Source: Fontibacillus puldeungensis
Lineage (GTDB): Bacteria; Bacillota; Bacilli; Paenibacillales; Paenibacillaceae
Reading direction: 5' to 3'
NCBI RefSeq assembly: GCF_042678945.1
Contig: NZ_JBHTLM010000006.1
Location: 62,001-126,000 of the forward strand
DNA length: 64,000 nucleotides
In this document: piece after piece, positions 17,247 to 25,382 of the stretch
Layout: every line of letters starts with the position of its first letter
How positions within the stretch are numbered: the stretch's first letter is position 1
Translations under genes and position numbers: made by a program
The notes under the pieces: model-generated
What the model was told of the DNA's origin: nothing
The model's input: only the letters and a program-made list of their open reading frames with translations
Databases searched by the model: none

Positions 17247-18854
17247 ATGATTTCGCTTTTCAAGCCGTATCAAGAGAAACAAAAGATTAGTCTGACTGCC
17301 GTTTTTACCGGGTTTGTAATTCTCTCAGTTTTGCTGACACTAACCATTTCCATCATTTCATCCACTCAGACGCAAAAAAAATCCCTGATCAATAATACAT
17401 TAAGCCTGAATTTATCCACTGCGGTTCAGATGAGTAAAACCATGGATTCTCTTTTTCAATTCATGCAGTCCAGTCTAAAAAATGCAGCCGTTAGCTTCGG
17501 CGAGCCGGAAGAGTCGCCGCAAAAGGAAGAGCTTGAATCCAGGCTCGATCTGATCCGGAACAGCAGCGGTTATTTTAACTCCATGGCATTAGTGGATGAG
17601 ACCGGTATGGTTCGAGCCATCTCTCCGAAAACTATAGGAACCGCCGGTTCACATATTACTTCACATGCTGCAAATACCGCCTTGCAGTCGCGAAAAGCTT
17701 TTATTTCTGAAGTGTATATGACTTCCAAAACCAAACGAATCATTGTATTTCTCAGTGAGCCTATCTTTGATCAGGAAGGAAATTACAAAGGGTTCATCAG
17801 CGGTACCATCTATCTGCAGGACAAGAATATCCTGAATCAAATCTTTGGCAGCCAGTTCGAAAAGAACGGTACCTCTTATTTTTATATTGTAGATTCCAAA
17901 GGACAAGTGCTGTATCATCCCAACAGTGACCGAATCGGTAAGGATATCAGCAGCGCCAATATCATTGTGCAGCAGTTAGAGCAAGGGAAAAGCGGAAAGC
18001 AGCAGTATATTAATTTGGACGGAGTGGATTCACTTGCGGGATATACCCAAATTTCCTCCACCAGTTGGGGCATTGTCGTAGTATCGCCGACGCAGAAGAT
18101 TTATGATCAGCTGTATAAACATTTCGTTCTGCTTCTTCTGCGCATAGCGATTCCGCTTGTCGTTTTGACCCTAATTGTCGTGTGGACAGCCCGCCAGATC
18201 GCCAATCCATTTGTATCCCTCGCCAATTTGGTTCAAAATTTTGAGCAAGGTAGCGTAGAGCCGCCCAAGCTGAGAGCCCATTGGAATCGGGAGGCTGATT
18301 TGCTGACTCGTACGGTCGTGAGTGCACTTAGTAATTTTCGGCGGCAGAACGAACAGCTAACCCATGAAGCGATGACGGACGCGTTGACCGGCATGATGAA
18401 CCGAAGAACGTTCGAGGACACGATCCAGCGCTGGATAGACCAGTTGATTCCCTTTGGCGTTCTGGTCATGGATATCGACAGATTCAAGACGATAAACGAT
18501 ACATATGGGCACCAAATGGGAGACCTTGTGTTGAAACAGGTGGCTGGTGTGATTCAGGCAGGGGTAACCGCGCAGGATATAAGCTCCCGTTACGGCGGTG
18601 AGGAATTTGTGGTGCTGCTGCGCCATGCGGATAGTTCCGAGGCTTATCTGAAGGCGGAGCAGATTCGAAAATCGGTGGAGCAGGCATTTTTGCAGGTTGA
18701 CTATACCGTAACAATTTCTATTGGCATAGCCCTCTATCCACAGCACTCTTCCGCAGCCGCGGAGTTATTCCATCTTGCGGATACTGCCCTTTACCGGGCC
18801 AAAGAGGATGGACGCAACCGTACGGTGATGATTCGGGCGCAGGACAATTCCTGA
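17247..18854 (+). CDS. Diguanylate cyclase with extracellular Cache sensor
   Basis: The 535-residue membrane protein has a transmembrane segment at ~20-42, a periplasmic-side Cache-type sensor (~45-285), a second membrane segment (~290-312), a short linker and a GGDEF domain (~365-530). The active-site loop reads GGEEF, a catalytically competent variant. MDIDRFKTINDTYGHQMGD is the usual metal- and substrate-binding start. It would make cyclic di-GMP in response to an outside ligand. No RxxD inhibitory site is evident directly before GGEEF. It begins after a terminator-like leader and may be read through from it. Confidence 0.9.
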   Translation: MISLFKPYQEKQKISLTAVFTGFVILSVLLTLTISIISSTQTQKKSLINNTLSLNLSTAVQMSKTMDSLFQFMQSSLKNAAVSFGEPEESPQKEELESRLDLIRNSSGYFNSMALVDETGMVRAISPKTIGTAGSHITSHAANTALQSRKAFISEVYMTSKTKRIIVFLSEPIFDQEGNYKGFISGTIYLQDKNILNQIFGSQFEKNGTSYFYIVDSKGQVLYHPNSDRIGKDISSANIIVQQLEQGKSGKQQYINLDGVDSLAGYTQISSTSWGIVVVSPTQKIYDQLYKHFVLLLLRIAIPLVVLTLIVVWTARQIANPFVSLANLVQNFEQGSVEPPKLRAHWNREADLLTRTVVSALSNFRRQNEQLTHEAMTDALTGMMNRRTFEDTIQRWIDQLIPFGVLVMDIDRFKTINDTYGHQMGDLVLKQVAGVIQAGVTAQDISSRYGGEEFVVLLRHADSSEAYLKAEQIRKSVEQAFLQVDYTVTISIGIALYPQHSSAAAELFHLADTALYRAKEDGRNRTVMIRAQDNS

Positions 18855-18954
18855 GCGGGCCAAAGCCAAATAGGAGCTATTTCCATGGATGAAGAAATCA
18901 GATCATACGCAAAATAAAGATGCATTTACACCGCAATTAGGGAAGGTGAATTCA

Positions 18955-19728
18955 ATGTCCCATGCCTATATAAACGGATATCAAATGCATTATGAGGATT
19001 GCGGAAAAGGAACAGCGGTCATATTCATCCATCCTCCGGTATTGACAAGCATAACCTTTCAGTATCAGATGAAATTGTCAGCGGATTTTCGAATAATCTC
19101 TTTCGATATCCGCGGCCATGGACAAAGTGGACCTTCCAAGGAAGAAATTACTTATCCGCTAATCGCCCGGGATATCAGGCAGTTGATGGATCATTTGAAG
19201 ATTGAAAAGGCATTTTTGTGCGGTTACTCAACCGGCGGCGCGGTAGTGCTCGATTTTCTGTTGAACTGTCCTGATCGAGCACTCGGCGGCATTGTAATCG
19301 GCGGAATGTCCGAAGTTAATGATAAAAAGCTAAGAAACAAAATATCGCGTGGACGCTTCTTGTCTCGAATCGGTGCGGTCGGTATAGTTGCGCTCTCCAC
19401 TGCCTGGGGTCAAGCAAAACCCAAGCTGTCTTTCTTCAGATCATTGTTTAACGATGCCAAAAAAGTAAACGCCAAAAACGCCGAACAATATTATCAATAT
19501 AGTTTGCATTATAACTGTACGGCCCAATTGGGAAACATCCTTCAACCTGTTTTGTTGGTTTACGGAGAGAAGGATACCCTGTTCCATACTTACGCCAAAC
19601 TGCTAAAAGAACGATTGCCTAAAAGTGAGCTGGTTTTTATCAAAAATACGAAACACCAGATCCCTACTAAAGCTCCGGGTTTCTTGAACGAACTGATCAA
19701 GCAGTTTATTCATCACTGCGGCCACTAA
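18955..19728 (+). CDS. Alpha/beta hydrolase
   Basis: The 257-residue protein has the alpha/beta hydrolase fold signatures: an oxyanion-region HPP near residue 26, DIRGHGQSG, the nucleophile elbow GYSTGG (Ser about 92), a late Asp in YGEKDTLF and His in NTKHQIP. I chose the ATG at 18955 because GGAAGGTGA lies 5 nt upstream; an in-frame ATG at 18889 would add 22 poorly ordered residues. The substrate is unknown. It follows the diguanylate cyclase gene on the same strand after about 100 bp. Confidence 0.83.
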   Translation: MSHAYINGYQMHYEDCGKGTAVIFIHPPVLTSITFQYQMKLSADFRIISFDIRGHGQSGPSKEEITYPLIARDIRQLMDHLKIEKAFLCGYSTGGAVVLDFLLNCPDRALGGIVIGGMSEVNDKKLRNKISRGRFLSRIGAVGIVALSTAWGQAKPKLSFFRSLFNDAKKVNAKNAEQYYQYSLHYNCTAQLGNILQPVLLVYGEKDTLFHTYAKLLKERLPKSELVFIKNTKHQIPTKAPGFLNELIKQFIHHCGH

Positions 19729-19737
19729 TTAAAGGGG

Positions 19738-20154
19738 TCAAACATCGAAGCTTGTCGACTTAAAGCTGCTGTAATATCTCCCGGTCTCCCCGGTAAATTT
19801 CAAAACGCAATAATCCGGATCTGTTACCCCAAGCGGATAGTACAACGTATCGCCCTCGCGCCAGATCAGCTGCTTGGAGGCTTCGTCTTCCAGCACCTCC
19901 ATCGTCCCTTTGAACATCACCCCGATAAACCGGGCTTGATCGCAGAAATAGACGCTGGCCTTGGAATTTTCGCGAAATTGCCGGACTCTCATCGAGGACG
20001 TATTCGTCGTAAAGTAAAATTGCTTAACTCCTTCTCTCACCCGAGGGGCGAGCACCGCTTTAATCTGCGGGAATCCCTCTTCGTCAATAGAGCCGACAAA
20101 AGCGGTGCTCTGCTTATCGATTAGATTTTCTACCCGTTGCAAAATATCGTCCAT
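19738..20154 (-). CDS. Pyridoxamine 5'-phosphate oxidase-like (split barrel) protein
   Basis: The 138-residue protein matches the small flavin-binding split-barrel family: TAFVGSIDEEGFPQIKAVLAP, then FYFTTNTSSMRVRQF and an ASVYFCD strand. Members bind FMN or F420 and reduce varied substrates; a role in B6 metabolism cannot be assumed. It begins at an ATG with GAAAGGTGG and is convergent with the hydrolase gene, 9 bp apart. Confidence 0.8.
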   Translation of the reverse strand: MDDILQRVENLIDKQSTAFVGSIDEEGFPQIKAVLAPRVREGVKQFYFTTNTSSMRVRQFRENSKASVYFCDQARFIGVMFKGTMEVLEDEASKQLIWREGDTLYYPLGVTDPDYCVLKFTGETGRYYSSFKSTSFDV

Positions 20155-20267
20155 TTATACTGCCACCTTTCCAATCGTCAAAATGAAAATTTAGGTTTAT
20201 GTTTGCAGTATACTAACCTTCGGACGTTCCGAACAGTACCCACTTTTTTGTGTGTATGCGAATGAAC

Positions 20268-20627
20268 TTAACCGATCAAGCCTTTTTCCTTGAGAATGCT
20301 CTCCATCCCGCTCTCCTGCATAAGCTGAATCCCGATGCCCTGCATGATGACAACCGCCTCCAGAAGCTTCTCTCCTCTCTCCGTCAAGAAATATTCCACC
20401 CTTAAAGGATACTCTTCAAAGGATTGCTTCGCCACGACATCGTAATCGAGCAGTTCCTTCAAATGCTCCAGCAGCATTTTTTGAGTAATCCCCTGGATAT
20501 CCCTCTCCAGATTGGCCAGCGAGGAACGGGACTTGCCAAGCTGCCACAAAATGATCGGCTTCCATTTTCCCCTTATGATGTCATGGGTCATCTCTAATGG
20601 GCAGGTATAATTTTCCCTCAGCTTCAC
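20268..20627 (-). CDS. HxlR-family transcriptional regulator
   Basis: The 119-residue winged-helix protein has the HxlR core: CPLEMTHDIIRGKWKPIILWQL at the start, GITQKMLLEHLKEL as recognition helix, and YPLRVEYFLTERG in the wing. It starts with GTG (GGGAG 9 nt upstream) only 14 nt after the stop of the hrtA-like gene, so it is probably the last gene of the haem-efflux operon. HxlR proteins often sense electrophiles or redox stress. A link with haem stress here is inference. Confidence 0.85.
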   Translation of the reverse strand: MKLRENYTCPLEMTHDIIRGKWKPIILWQLGKSRSSLANLERDIQGITQKMLLEHLKELLDYDVVAKQSFEEYPLRVEYFLTERGEKLLEAVVIMQGIGIQLMQESGMESILKEKGLIG

Positions 20628-20641
20628 GATTTACCACTCCC

Positions 20642-21319
20642 TTATTTTTGGACCAGCTTTCCACCCTCAAGGAAAAGCACGCGATCACAAAGCGACAGCA
20701 CGCGGTCATCATGCGTAACAATAACTCCGCTCTTTTGCTGATGTTTTACTTGCTTCGCGATCATACTTACTACATCGAACCCTCGTGATGCATCTAAGCT
20801 TGCCGTTGGTTCATCTGCGAAAAGGACAGCTGGGTCATTCATCAGGGCTCTTGCGATAGCGACCCGCTGCCGCTCACCCCCTGAAAGCTTCTGAGGATAT
20901 GCGGTTAGTCGATGAGACAATCCCATTTTATCGAGCAGCTCTTTTGCCCGTTTGGCTGCCTCTGTCTTATTCATGCCGGCTAGCTTGGCTACCAGCACCA
21001 GTTGTTCTTCTACTTTCAAGTAGGGGATTAAATTGGCGCTTTGAAATATGAATCCAATTTTTCGAAGTCTCAGTTCAGAAAGCTCTTGCTTATTTTTGCC
21101 GATGATAGACCCCCCATCGAGTAAAACATCCCCGCTCGTTGGTTCAAGAAGCGCACCTGCTATGGACAGAAATGTGCTTTTGCCTGAACCTGACGGGCCC
21201 ATAACAGCAACCAGTTCGCCTTCTGCCACCTCAAGGTTTAACTTATCTAAAATCTTTCTTTCTATACCGCCATCTTCAAAAGTCCGTGTAATTTCCTGTA
21301 TTTCAAGTCTGTTTCTCAT
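20642..21319 (-). CDS. hrtA: Haem-efflux-type ABC transporter ATPase, HrtA-like
   Basis: The 225-residue ATPase has Walker A GPSGSGKST, Q-loop FIFQSANLIPYLKVEEQL, signature LSGGERQRVA and Walker B VLFADEPTASLD. The FQS.NL.PYLKV.EQL.LV…AGM pattern resembles HrtA closely. With the HrtB-like permease it would pump out or detoxify haem. It overlaps the permease gene by 4 bp. Context (an HssRS-like pair and an HssR-like operator) supports this over a generic MacB/LolD ATPase. Confidence 0.8.
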   Translation of the reverse strand: MRNRLEIQEITRTFEDGGIERKILDKLNLEVAEGELVAVMGPSGSGKSTFLSIAGALLEPTSGDVLLDGGSIIGKNKQELSELRLRKIGFIFQSANLIPYLKVEEQLVLVAKLAGMNKTEAAKRAKELLDKMGLSHRLTAYPQKLSGGERQRVAIARALMNDPAVLFADEPTASLDASRGFDVVSMIAKQVKHQQKSGVIVTHDDRVLSLCDRVLFLEGGKLVQK

Positions 21320-22440
21320 GCTGCTACCCTCCCAATCGCATCCAAGGCATCAATTTTGGCGACCTTCAAAACTGAAACTAGAGAGCCGGCCAGAGACATT
21401 GCTATAAAGGACAAACAAGTAAGCAGCAACGTGAAGAATCCTAATTGAAAGGGCATTGAACTTGGTAATACAGCCTCAAAAAGCTGAACCAACAGGACGC
21501 TGATCACCAAACTGCCGACCGATAACACCAAGACCTGCATGGCCACACTTCTAGTTAAATAAGCAGTACGTGTGCCAATAGCCTTCAGAATACCAAATTG
21601 ACTAGTTTTCTGGATCGTGATGACATAAAAGAATACGGCTAGTACAAATGCAGAGATGACAAACAAAAATACGATCATCATCATTAGCGAGCCTTGCTCT
21701 TCCTTGTACCCGGGAATCGCTGAAACAGCCTCAGATTTCGTAATAACTTCTGTATTAGGCAATGCGGCCTGAATATCCTTAACTTTTTCCTTCGAGTCTT
21801 TAATAGCGATCGCATTATATACTGTGCTGTTTGCTGGTTCAATTCCTTGACGAATTCGTGCCTGCGCTTGAAGATCAGACCAGTCCTGCTTATTTAAGAA
21901 TACAACTGGTGTATGACTGAAAGACTCGTTTTTCACAAACCCGTTTACGGTCCATTTTGTTCCTGAAGCTTGATCCTCAATGATTGTGCCGATTTTTACA
22001 CCATGATCAGCCATTTTGTCATCAACGAGAACATGACCTTTTGTCTGCTCCGAGATGGACGAGCCATTTGTGACTTTTGGTGCCATCCAACCTTTTGATT
22101 GAACGGCAAGCAAAGTGACATCAATCTTCTCTTTTTCTCCAGATGGAATGACTGTTGCCATTTTCACCCCAAGCGGCTCTGCGTTCTCTTCTCCTACAAT
22201 TGCGGCAGCTTTTTGAAGCTGATTTTGATCAACCTGAGACCGAGTGAAACGGTGATTAGAATCTTGTTCCAAAATAAAATGAGTTGCAGCCATATTCTTA
22301 ATGGATGCCGCGTTATCATACGCAAGTCCTTGCGCAAGACCCGTTACAAATAAAACAAGAAATGCTACAAGCACCATAATTGTAGCGATTAATAAATACC
22401 GCCCCTTAGCAAACCTCATTTCTCGAATAGCTAAAAACAT
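21316..22440 (-). CDS. hrtB: Haem-efflux-type FtsX permease, HrtB-like
   Basis: The 374-residue protein has an N-terminal membrane segment (~17-38), a large external domain (~40-250) and three C-terminal membrane segments ending at about residue 370, the MacB/FtsX topology. The start MFLAIREMRFAKGRYLLI and the TGLAQGLAYDNAASI stretch match HrtB-type permeases. The preceding 67-bp gap contains a -10 (TATACT) and direct repeats like the HssR operator. Haem as the substrate is inferred from the whole module. Confidence 0.78.
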   Translation of the reverse strand: MFLAIREMRFAKGRYLLIATIMVLVAFLVLFVTGLAQGLAYDNAASIKNMAATHFILEQDSNHRFTRSQVDQNQLQKAAAIVGEENAEPLGVKMATVIPSGEKEKIDVTLLAVQSKGWMAPKVTNGSSISEQTKGHVLVDDKMADHGVKIGTIIEDQASGTKWTVNGFVKNESFSHTPVVFLNKQDWSDLQAQARIRQGIEPANSTVYNAIAIKDSKEKVKDIQAALPNTEVITKSEAVSAIPGYKEEQGSLMMMIVFLFVISAFVLAVFFYVITIQKTSQFGILKAIGTRTAYLTRSVAMQVLVLSVGSLVISVLLVQLFEAVLPSSMPFQLGFFTLLLTCLSFIAMSLAGSLVSVLKVAKIDALDAIGRVAA

Positions 22441-22468
22441 TATGTTTCCCTCCTTTAGTTATGACCAA

Positions 22469-22501
22469 AGTATAGGAAATGAAAATGAACGGCAAATGAA
22501 C
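22469..22501 (-). promoter_or_regulatory. HssR-type direct-repeat operator and -10 of the hrtBA-like genes
   Basis: On the minus strand GTTCATTT occurs twice with an 11-bp period (complementary AAATGAA at 22483-22489 and 22494-22500), plus a further related copy at 22477-22483. They sit where a -35 box would be, upstream of TATACT (22469-22474). The staphylococcal HssR site, as I recall it, is a direct repeat of GTTCATATT with the same period. That makes this a good candidate for activation by the adjacent response regulator. Confidence 0.65.
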
Positions 22502-22507
22502 AACATG

Positions 22508-23884
22508 TTACATACGAGGTAGTGCCACCGTAAAAAGTGTTCCGTCATTCGAACTAACCACTTCGATGTGACCTCCATGGACTTGGACTATTTTCTTAAC
22601 AATAGCCAGTCCAAGTCCTGTTCGACCGGAAGAATGTTTTCGGGCAGTGTCTACTCGGTAAAACCGATCAAATATAAATGGTAGATGTTCGGGAGCAATT
22701 CCGTTTCCTGTATCCCGAATATAAATCATATGATGAGAGTTCGTTTCCTCTGCACGGATCTCAATGGTTCTCCCAATAGGAATATGATTCACCGCATTGC
22801 TAAGCAGGTTCATCCACACTTGCATGAGCAATACCTCATCCCCGTGAATCTTAATCGATTCGGGCACAGAGATTTTAAGCAATAGCTCCTTTTCTTCTAA
22901 TTGCCATTGTAGTACTCGAACCGCTTGGCGAATTTGACTCTGAAGTGAGAAAGTTACTTTGTTTAAAGCCTCTTGTCCTTGCTCCAGGGTTGAGAGCAAA
23001 AGAAGTTGTTTGCCAAGCAATGAGAGATGGCGGCTTTCTTCTTCGATAATGGAGGAGTAGTGCTCACGATCTTCTTGGGAGAGGTCACGTTCGGCCAGCA
23101 CCTTTGCGAACCCTTGAATTGAAGTAAGTGGAGATTGAATCTCATGCGATACATTCGACACAAATTGTTGACGTGATTGGTCGACTCTCTCTAATTCACG
23201 ACTCATAATCATGAAGTGTCCGGCCAATTGCCCGATTTCATCACGTCTACTGGTCGGTAATCTAAGATTAAAGTTGCCTTGGGCAATCTGTTTTGTCGCA
23301 TCAGACAGGCGTGTAATCGGCTTAACTAAATATCTGGTGCTAACTAAAAATAGTATGATACTCATTACAACAGTAAGCAGACCTATTAATGCAAAGAACG
23401 TACGCAATTCACCAAACTGTAAAATCACATCAGGGCGCATAAATAAGGCATATTTTTGATTACCAATCTGGACGGGTACTCCGACGGTATTACGTAACCG
23501 ATTATCGAAAAAGCCGGTGATAAACAGTGTGTTTGGAAACTGAGCGACACCGTGATACACTTTCCCCCCAAGCACCGAATCTCTGGATTTTTGGTCCAAA
23601 TCCTGCACGCGGAATTCGCGTCCATAGAATCGATCATTTCCTTGACCATCCGTCAAATAAATTTCATAACCAAGCGCCGCTGCATTTTGCAGATATTGAT
23701 CCATGCTGGAAGGTACCTTCTCAACATATTGTTTCATTTGCTCCGCAATGACTACCAGCTTCTTATCATTGTAGGGCTTCAATTTCACATGATAGTAGGT
23801 ATTCGATAATAAAAATCCCAGCAAGCTGCTAATCAAGATAGCTGCTACCGTAATGAAAAAGACTCGGAAGTACAATGATTTCAC
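22508..23884 (-). CDS. hssS: Haem-sensing-type histidine kinase, HssS-like
   Basis: The 458-residue kinase has a membrane segment at ~8-28, an external sensor of ~135 residues, a second membrane segment (~163-185), a HAMP domain, the H-box FVSNVSHEIQSPLTS (His 247) and the N, G1, F and G2 boxes of the ATPase domain. The sensor carries FITGFFDN…NTVGV and FMRPD, features shared with staphylococcal HssS, which is also about 457 residues long. The GTG start overlaps the response-regulator stop by 4 bp. Confidence 0.85.
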   Translation of the reverse strand: MKSLYFRVFFITVAAILISSLLGFLLSNTYYHVKLKPYNDKKLVVIAEQMKQYVEKVPSSMDQYLQNAAALGYEIYLTDGQGNDRFYGREFRVQDLDQKSRDSVLGGKVYHGVAQFPNTLFITGFFDNRLRNTVGVPVQIGNQKYALFMRPDVILQFGELRTFFALIGLLTVVMSIILFLVSTRYLVKPITRLSDATKQIAQGNFNLRLPTSRRDEIGQLAGHFMIMSRELERVDQSRQQFVSNVSHEIQSPLTSIQGFAKVLAERDLSQEDREHYSSIIEEESRHLSLLGKQLLLLSTLEQGQEALNKVTFSLQSQIRQAVRVLQWQLEEKELLLKISVPESIKIHGDEVLLMQVWMNLLSNAVNHIPIGRTIEIRAEETNSHHMIYIRDTGNGIAPEHLPFIFDRFYRVDTARKHSSGRTGLGLAIVKKIVQVHGGHIEVVSSNDGTLFTVALPRM

Positions 23885-24561
23885 AGCGCGTTCACCTCAA
23901 TCTTGTAACCGATGCCTCGAACCGTCTGAATGGTGAAATCATCCGTATAATCAGCAAAACGTTGGCGAAGCCGCTTAATATGGACATCGACAGTACGGTC
24001 ATCACCCTCGTAATCTGCTCCCCAGACGAGTTGAATCAGTTCATCGCGGGAGAACAGCCGACCTGGGTACTGTGCAAGTTGTGAGAGCAATTCAAATTCT
24101 TTCATCGGCAAAAAAAGAACGGATTGACCATCGGAAACCTCTATATTTTTCCGGTCAATAACAATACGATTCATCCGAATGGTATCGCTGGAAGTTCGAG
24201 TGTAGCGACGAAACAGCGCTTTGACCCTGAAAACCAGCTCTTCCGGATCAAATGGCTTCGTTACATAATCATCCGTCCCGCGCATATAGCCTTTCTCCTT
24301 GTCTGAAAGTTGATCAAGGGCAGTGAGCAAAATAATCGGTATATCGTAATTCGTCCTAATATAATCGCACAGATCGAAACCGTCCATTCCAGGCATCATA
24401 ATATCTATAATCGCCAGATCTATAGATTCTCGTTCCATCAATTTGACCGCTTCCAGGCCATCCTGCGCTTCATGCACCTGATAGCCTTCCTTTGTCATAG
24501 CATATCGAACGAGCTGTCTTATATTTGCATTATCGTCAGCGAGAAGCAGATGCTTTATCAT
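23881..24561 (-). CDS. hssR: OmpR-family response regulator, HssR-like
   Basis: The 226-residue protein has a receiver domain with phosphoacceptor Asp 53 (IIDIMMPGMDG) and a conserved Lys in YVTKPFDPEE, then an OmpR/PhoB winged helix (GADYEGDDRTVDVHIKRLRQRF). Its size and its coupling to the HssS-like kinase fit HssR. A perfect palindrome overlapping a TATAAT lies about 36 nt upstream. The likely target is the direct repeat ahead of the hrtBA-like genes. Confidence 0.87.
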   Translation of the reverse strand: MIKHLLLADDNANIRQLVRYAMTKEGYQVHEAQDGLEAVKLMERESIDLAIIDIMMPGMDGFDLCDYIRTNYDIPIILLTALDQLSDKEKGYMRGTDDYVTKPFDPEELVFRVKALFRRYTRTSSDTIRMNRIVIDRKNIEVSDGQSVLFLPMKEFELLSQLAQYPGRLFSRDELIQLVWGADYEGDDRTVDVHIKRLRQRFADYTDDFTIQTVRGIGYKIEVNAL

Positions 24562-24596
24562 TATGGAATCACTACACTCCGTTTCCTATTAATTCA

Positions 24597-24613
24597 ATGC
24601 TATATTATAGCAT
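24597..24613 (-). promoter_or_regulatory. Palindrome overlapping the hssR-like promoter
   Basis: ATGCTATA-T-TATAGCAT is a perfect 8+1+8 inverted repeat, and on the minus strand it contains TATAAT. It lies 36-52 nt before the response-regulator start, so a repressor could cover the -10. No good -35 is visible. Confidence 0.4.
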
Positions 24614-24619
24614 ACCCAT

Positions 24620-24752
24620 TCCTGTATCCGTGTATCGCATCATGCATGAACAGCAGTGGGATTTTAAGCCGTGACTTCAGCAAATATTCACTTTGAATCA
24701 GGCTCGTGATCCTGGCGGCTCGACACGCCGATAATACTTCCCATCGAATACA
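24620..24752 (-). pseudogene. Fragment of a GH3 beta-glucosidase gene
   Basis: Across two minus-strand frames one reads MGSIIGVSS…, then after a frameshift LIQSEYLLKSRLKIPLLF followed by MHDAIHGYR. This matches the GH3 N-terminal domain pattern (GS…, RLGIPLLF..D.IHGY). Only about 45 codons remain, with a frameshift and a stop soon after. It begins a cluster of unrelated gene remnants. Confidence 0.6.
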
Positions 24753-24786
24753 CCTCAACCGTTTCTATGGAATCCACAATGCTCAT

Positions 24787-24835
24787 CCCATTGTAACAAT
24801 ACCTTTTTCATCATCTACAAGTAAGATTTTATGAT
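24787..24835 (-). pseudogene. Fragment of a response-regulator receiver domain
   Basis: The minus strand encodes NHKILLVDDEKGIVTMG followed by a stop. KILLVDDE is the first beta strand and acidic pair of a receiver domain. Only this strand remains. It is in frame with, and directly follows, the AraC remnant, giving a chimeric dead reading frame. Confidence 0.6.
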
Positions 24836-24837
24836 TC

Positions 24838-24936
24838 AAATCAAAATCTCCGACATTCTCAAAGCCGACCGTTGCTGCAATTTCTGTAACGGTATTTGCT
24901 GTGGTTCGCAGCAGTTCTCTGGCTTTATTCAATCGG
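24838..24936 (-). pseudogene. Fragment of an AraC-family regulator (C-terminal HTH)
   Basis: The minus strand encodes RLNKARELLRTT, then ANTVTEIAATVGFENVGDF. This is the second helix-turn-helix of an AraC-type DNA-binding domain. It has no upstream part: the sequence switches at about 24937 to an opposite-strand GH27 remnant. Confidence 0.65.
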
Positions 24937-24937
24937 A

Positions 24938-25012
24938 CCAGCCGAGCTTACGGCAGGCGCGCTGCGGGTCACTGTGCCGCCGCACGGGGTACGCCTCTAT
25001 CGGTATCAGTGA
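24938..25012 (+). pseudogene. C-terminal remnant of a GH27-type gene
   Basis: The plus strand encodes AELTAGALRVTVPPHGVRLYRYQ and a stop. It aligns with the end of the intact GH27 gene at 31708-32988 (AELKEGTLHATVPPHGVRLYRFF); 27 bases around CCGCCGCACGGGGTACGCC are nearly identical between the two. It shows that a second copy of such a gene once stood here. Confidence 0.75.
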
Positions 25013-25319
25013 ATATGCCCCAGTTGTGCAACTTCTCCCGCCTGTCCGGCATCTGCTTTTTCCCCGCAAGACAATCGCTCATGTAAGATACGGCTTTTTG
25101 TATCGGCTCGTCATCTATAGTATATCCAAGAATTTGCAACCTCCGCAAAGCTTGTTCCGTCGTTATGGGGGACTTGTTCGGCGCACTAAGTGTATGAAAA
25201 TATCCCCACGAGCCCTCACGGTTTTGCTTTGCAATAATTTCTTTTGCCCATATGGAATCTTTATACATATCTTCGTCTCCGGTCAATGGTTTGGAACCTG
25301 CAAATTTCTCAAAACCCAA
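25006..25319 (-). pseudogene. Truncated gene for an unrecognised soluble protein
   Basis: About 104 codons from the ATG at 25319 (an internal ATG at 25268 is an alternative start) encode a coherent helical protein with WAKEIIAKQNREGSWGYFHTL, TTEQALRRLQILGY and KKQMPDRREKLHNWGIFTD. The frame then runs into the GH27 remnant on the other strand, so the 3' part is lost. The repeated Trp/Gly helical pattern recalls alpha-toroid (squalene-cyclase-like) proteins, but this is a guess. Confidence 0.5.
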
Positions 25320-25329
25320 AACTTGTCAT

Positions 25330-25375
25330 AAAAAATAGCTTCAAGCAACATAATAAATTGCTTGAAGCTATTTTT
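25330..25375. terminator. Bidirectional terminator
   Basis: AAAAATAGCTTCAAGCAA and TTGCTTGAAGCTATTTTT form a perfect 18-bp stem around a 9-nt loop. It ends the minus-strand sugar transporter operon and faces the truncated gene. Confidence 0.95.
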
Positions 25376-25382
25376 GCAAAAA

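Noticed and set aside
24831..25331. Plus-strand frame of 166 codons across the gene graveyard
   Set aside because: It crosses junctions between unrelated remnants and reads them in the wrong frame or strand.
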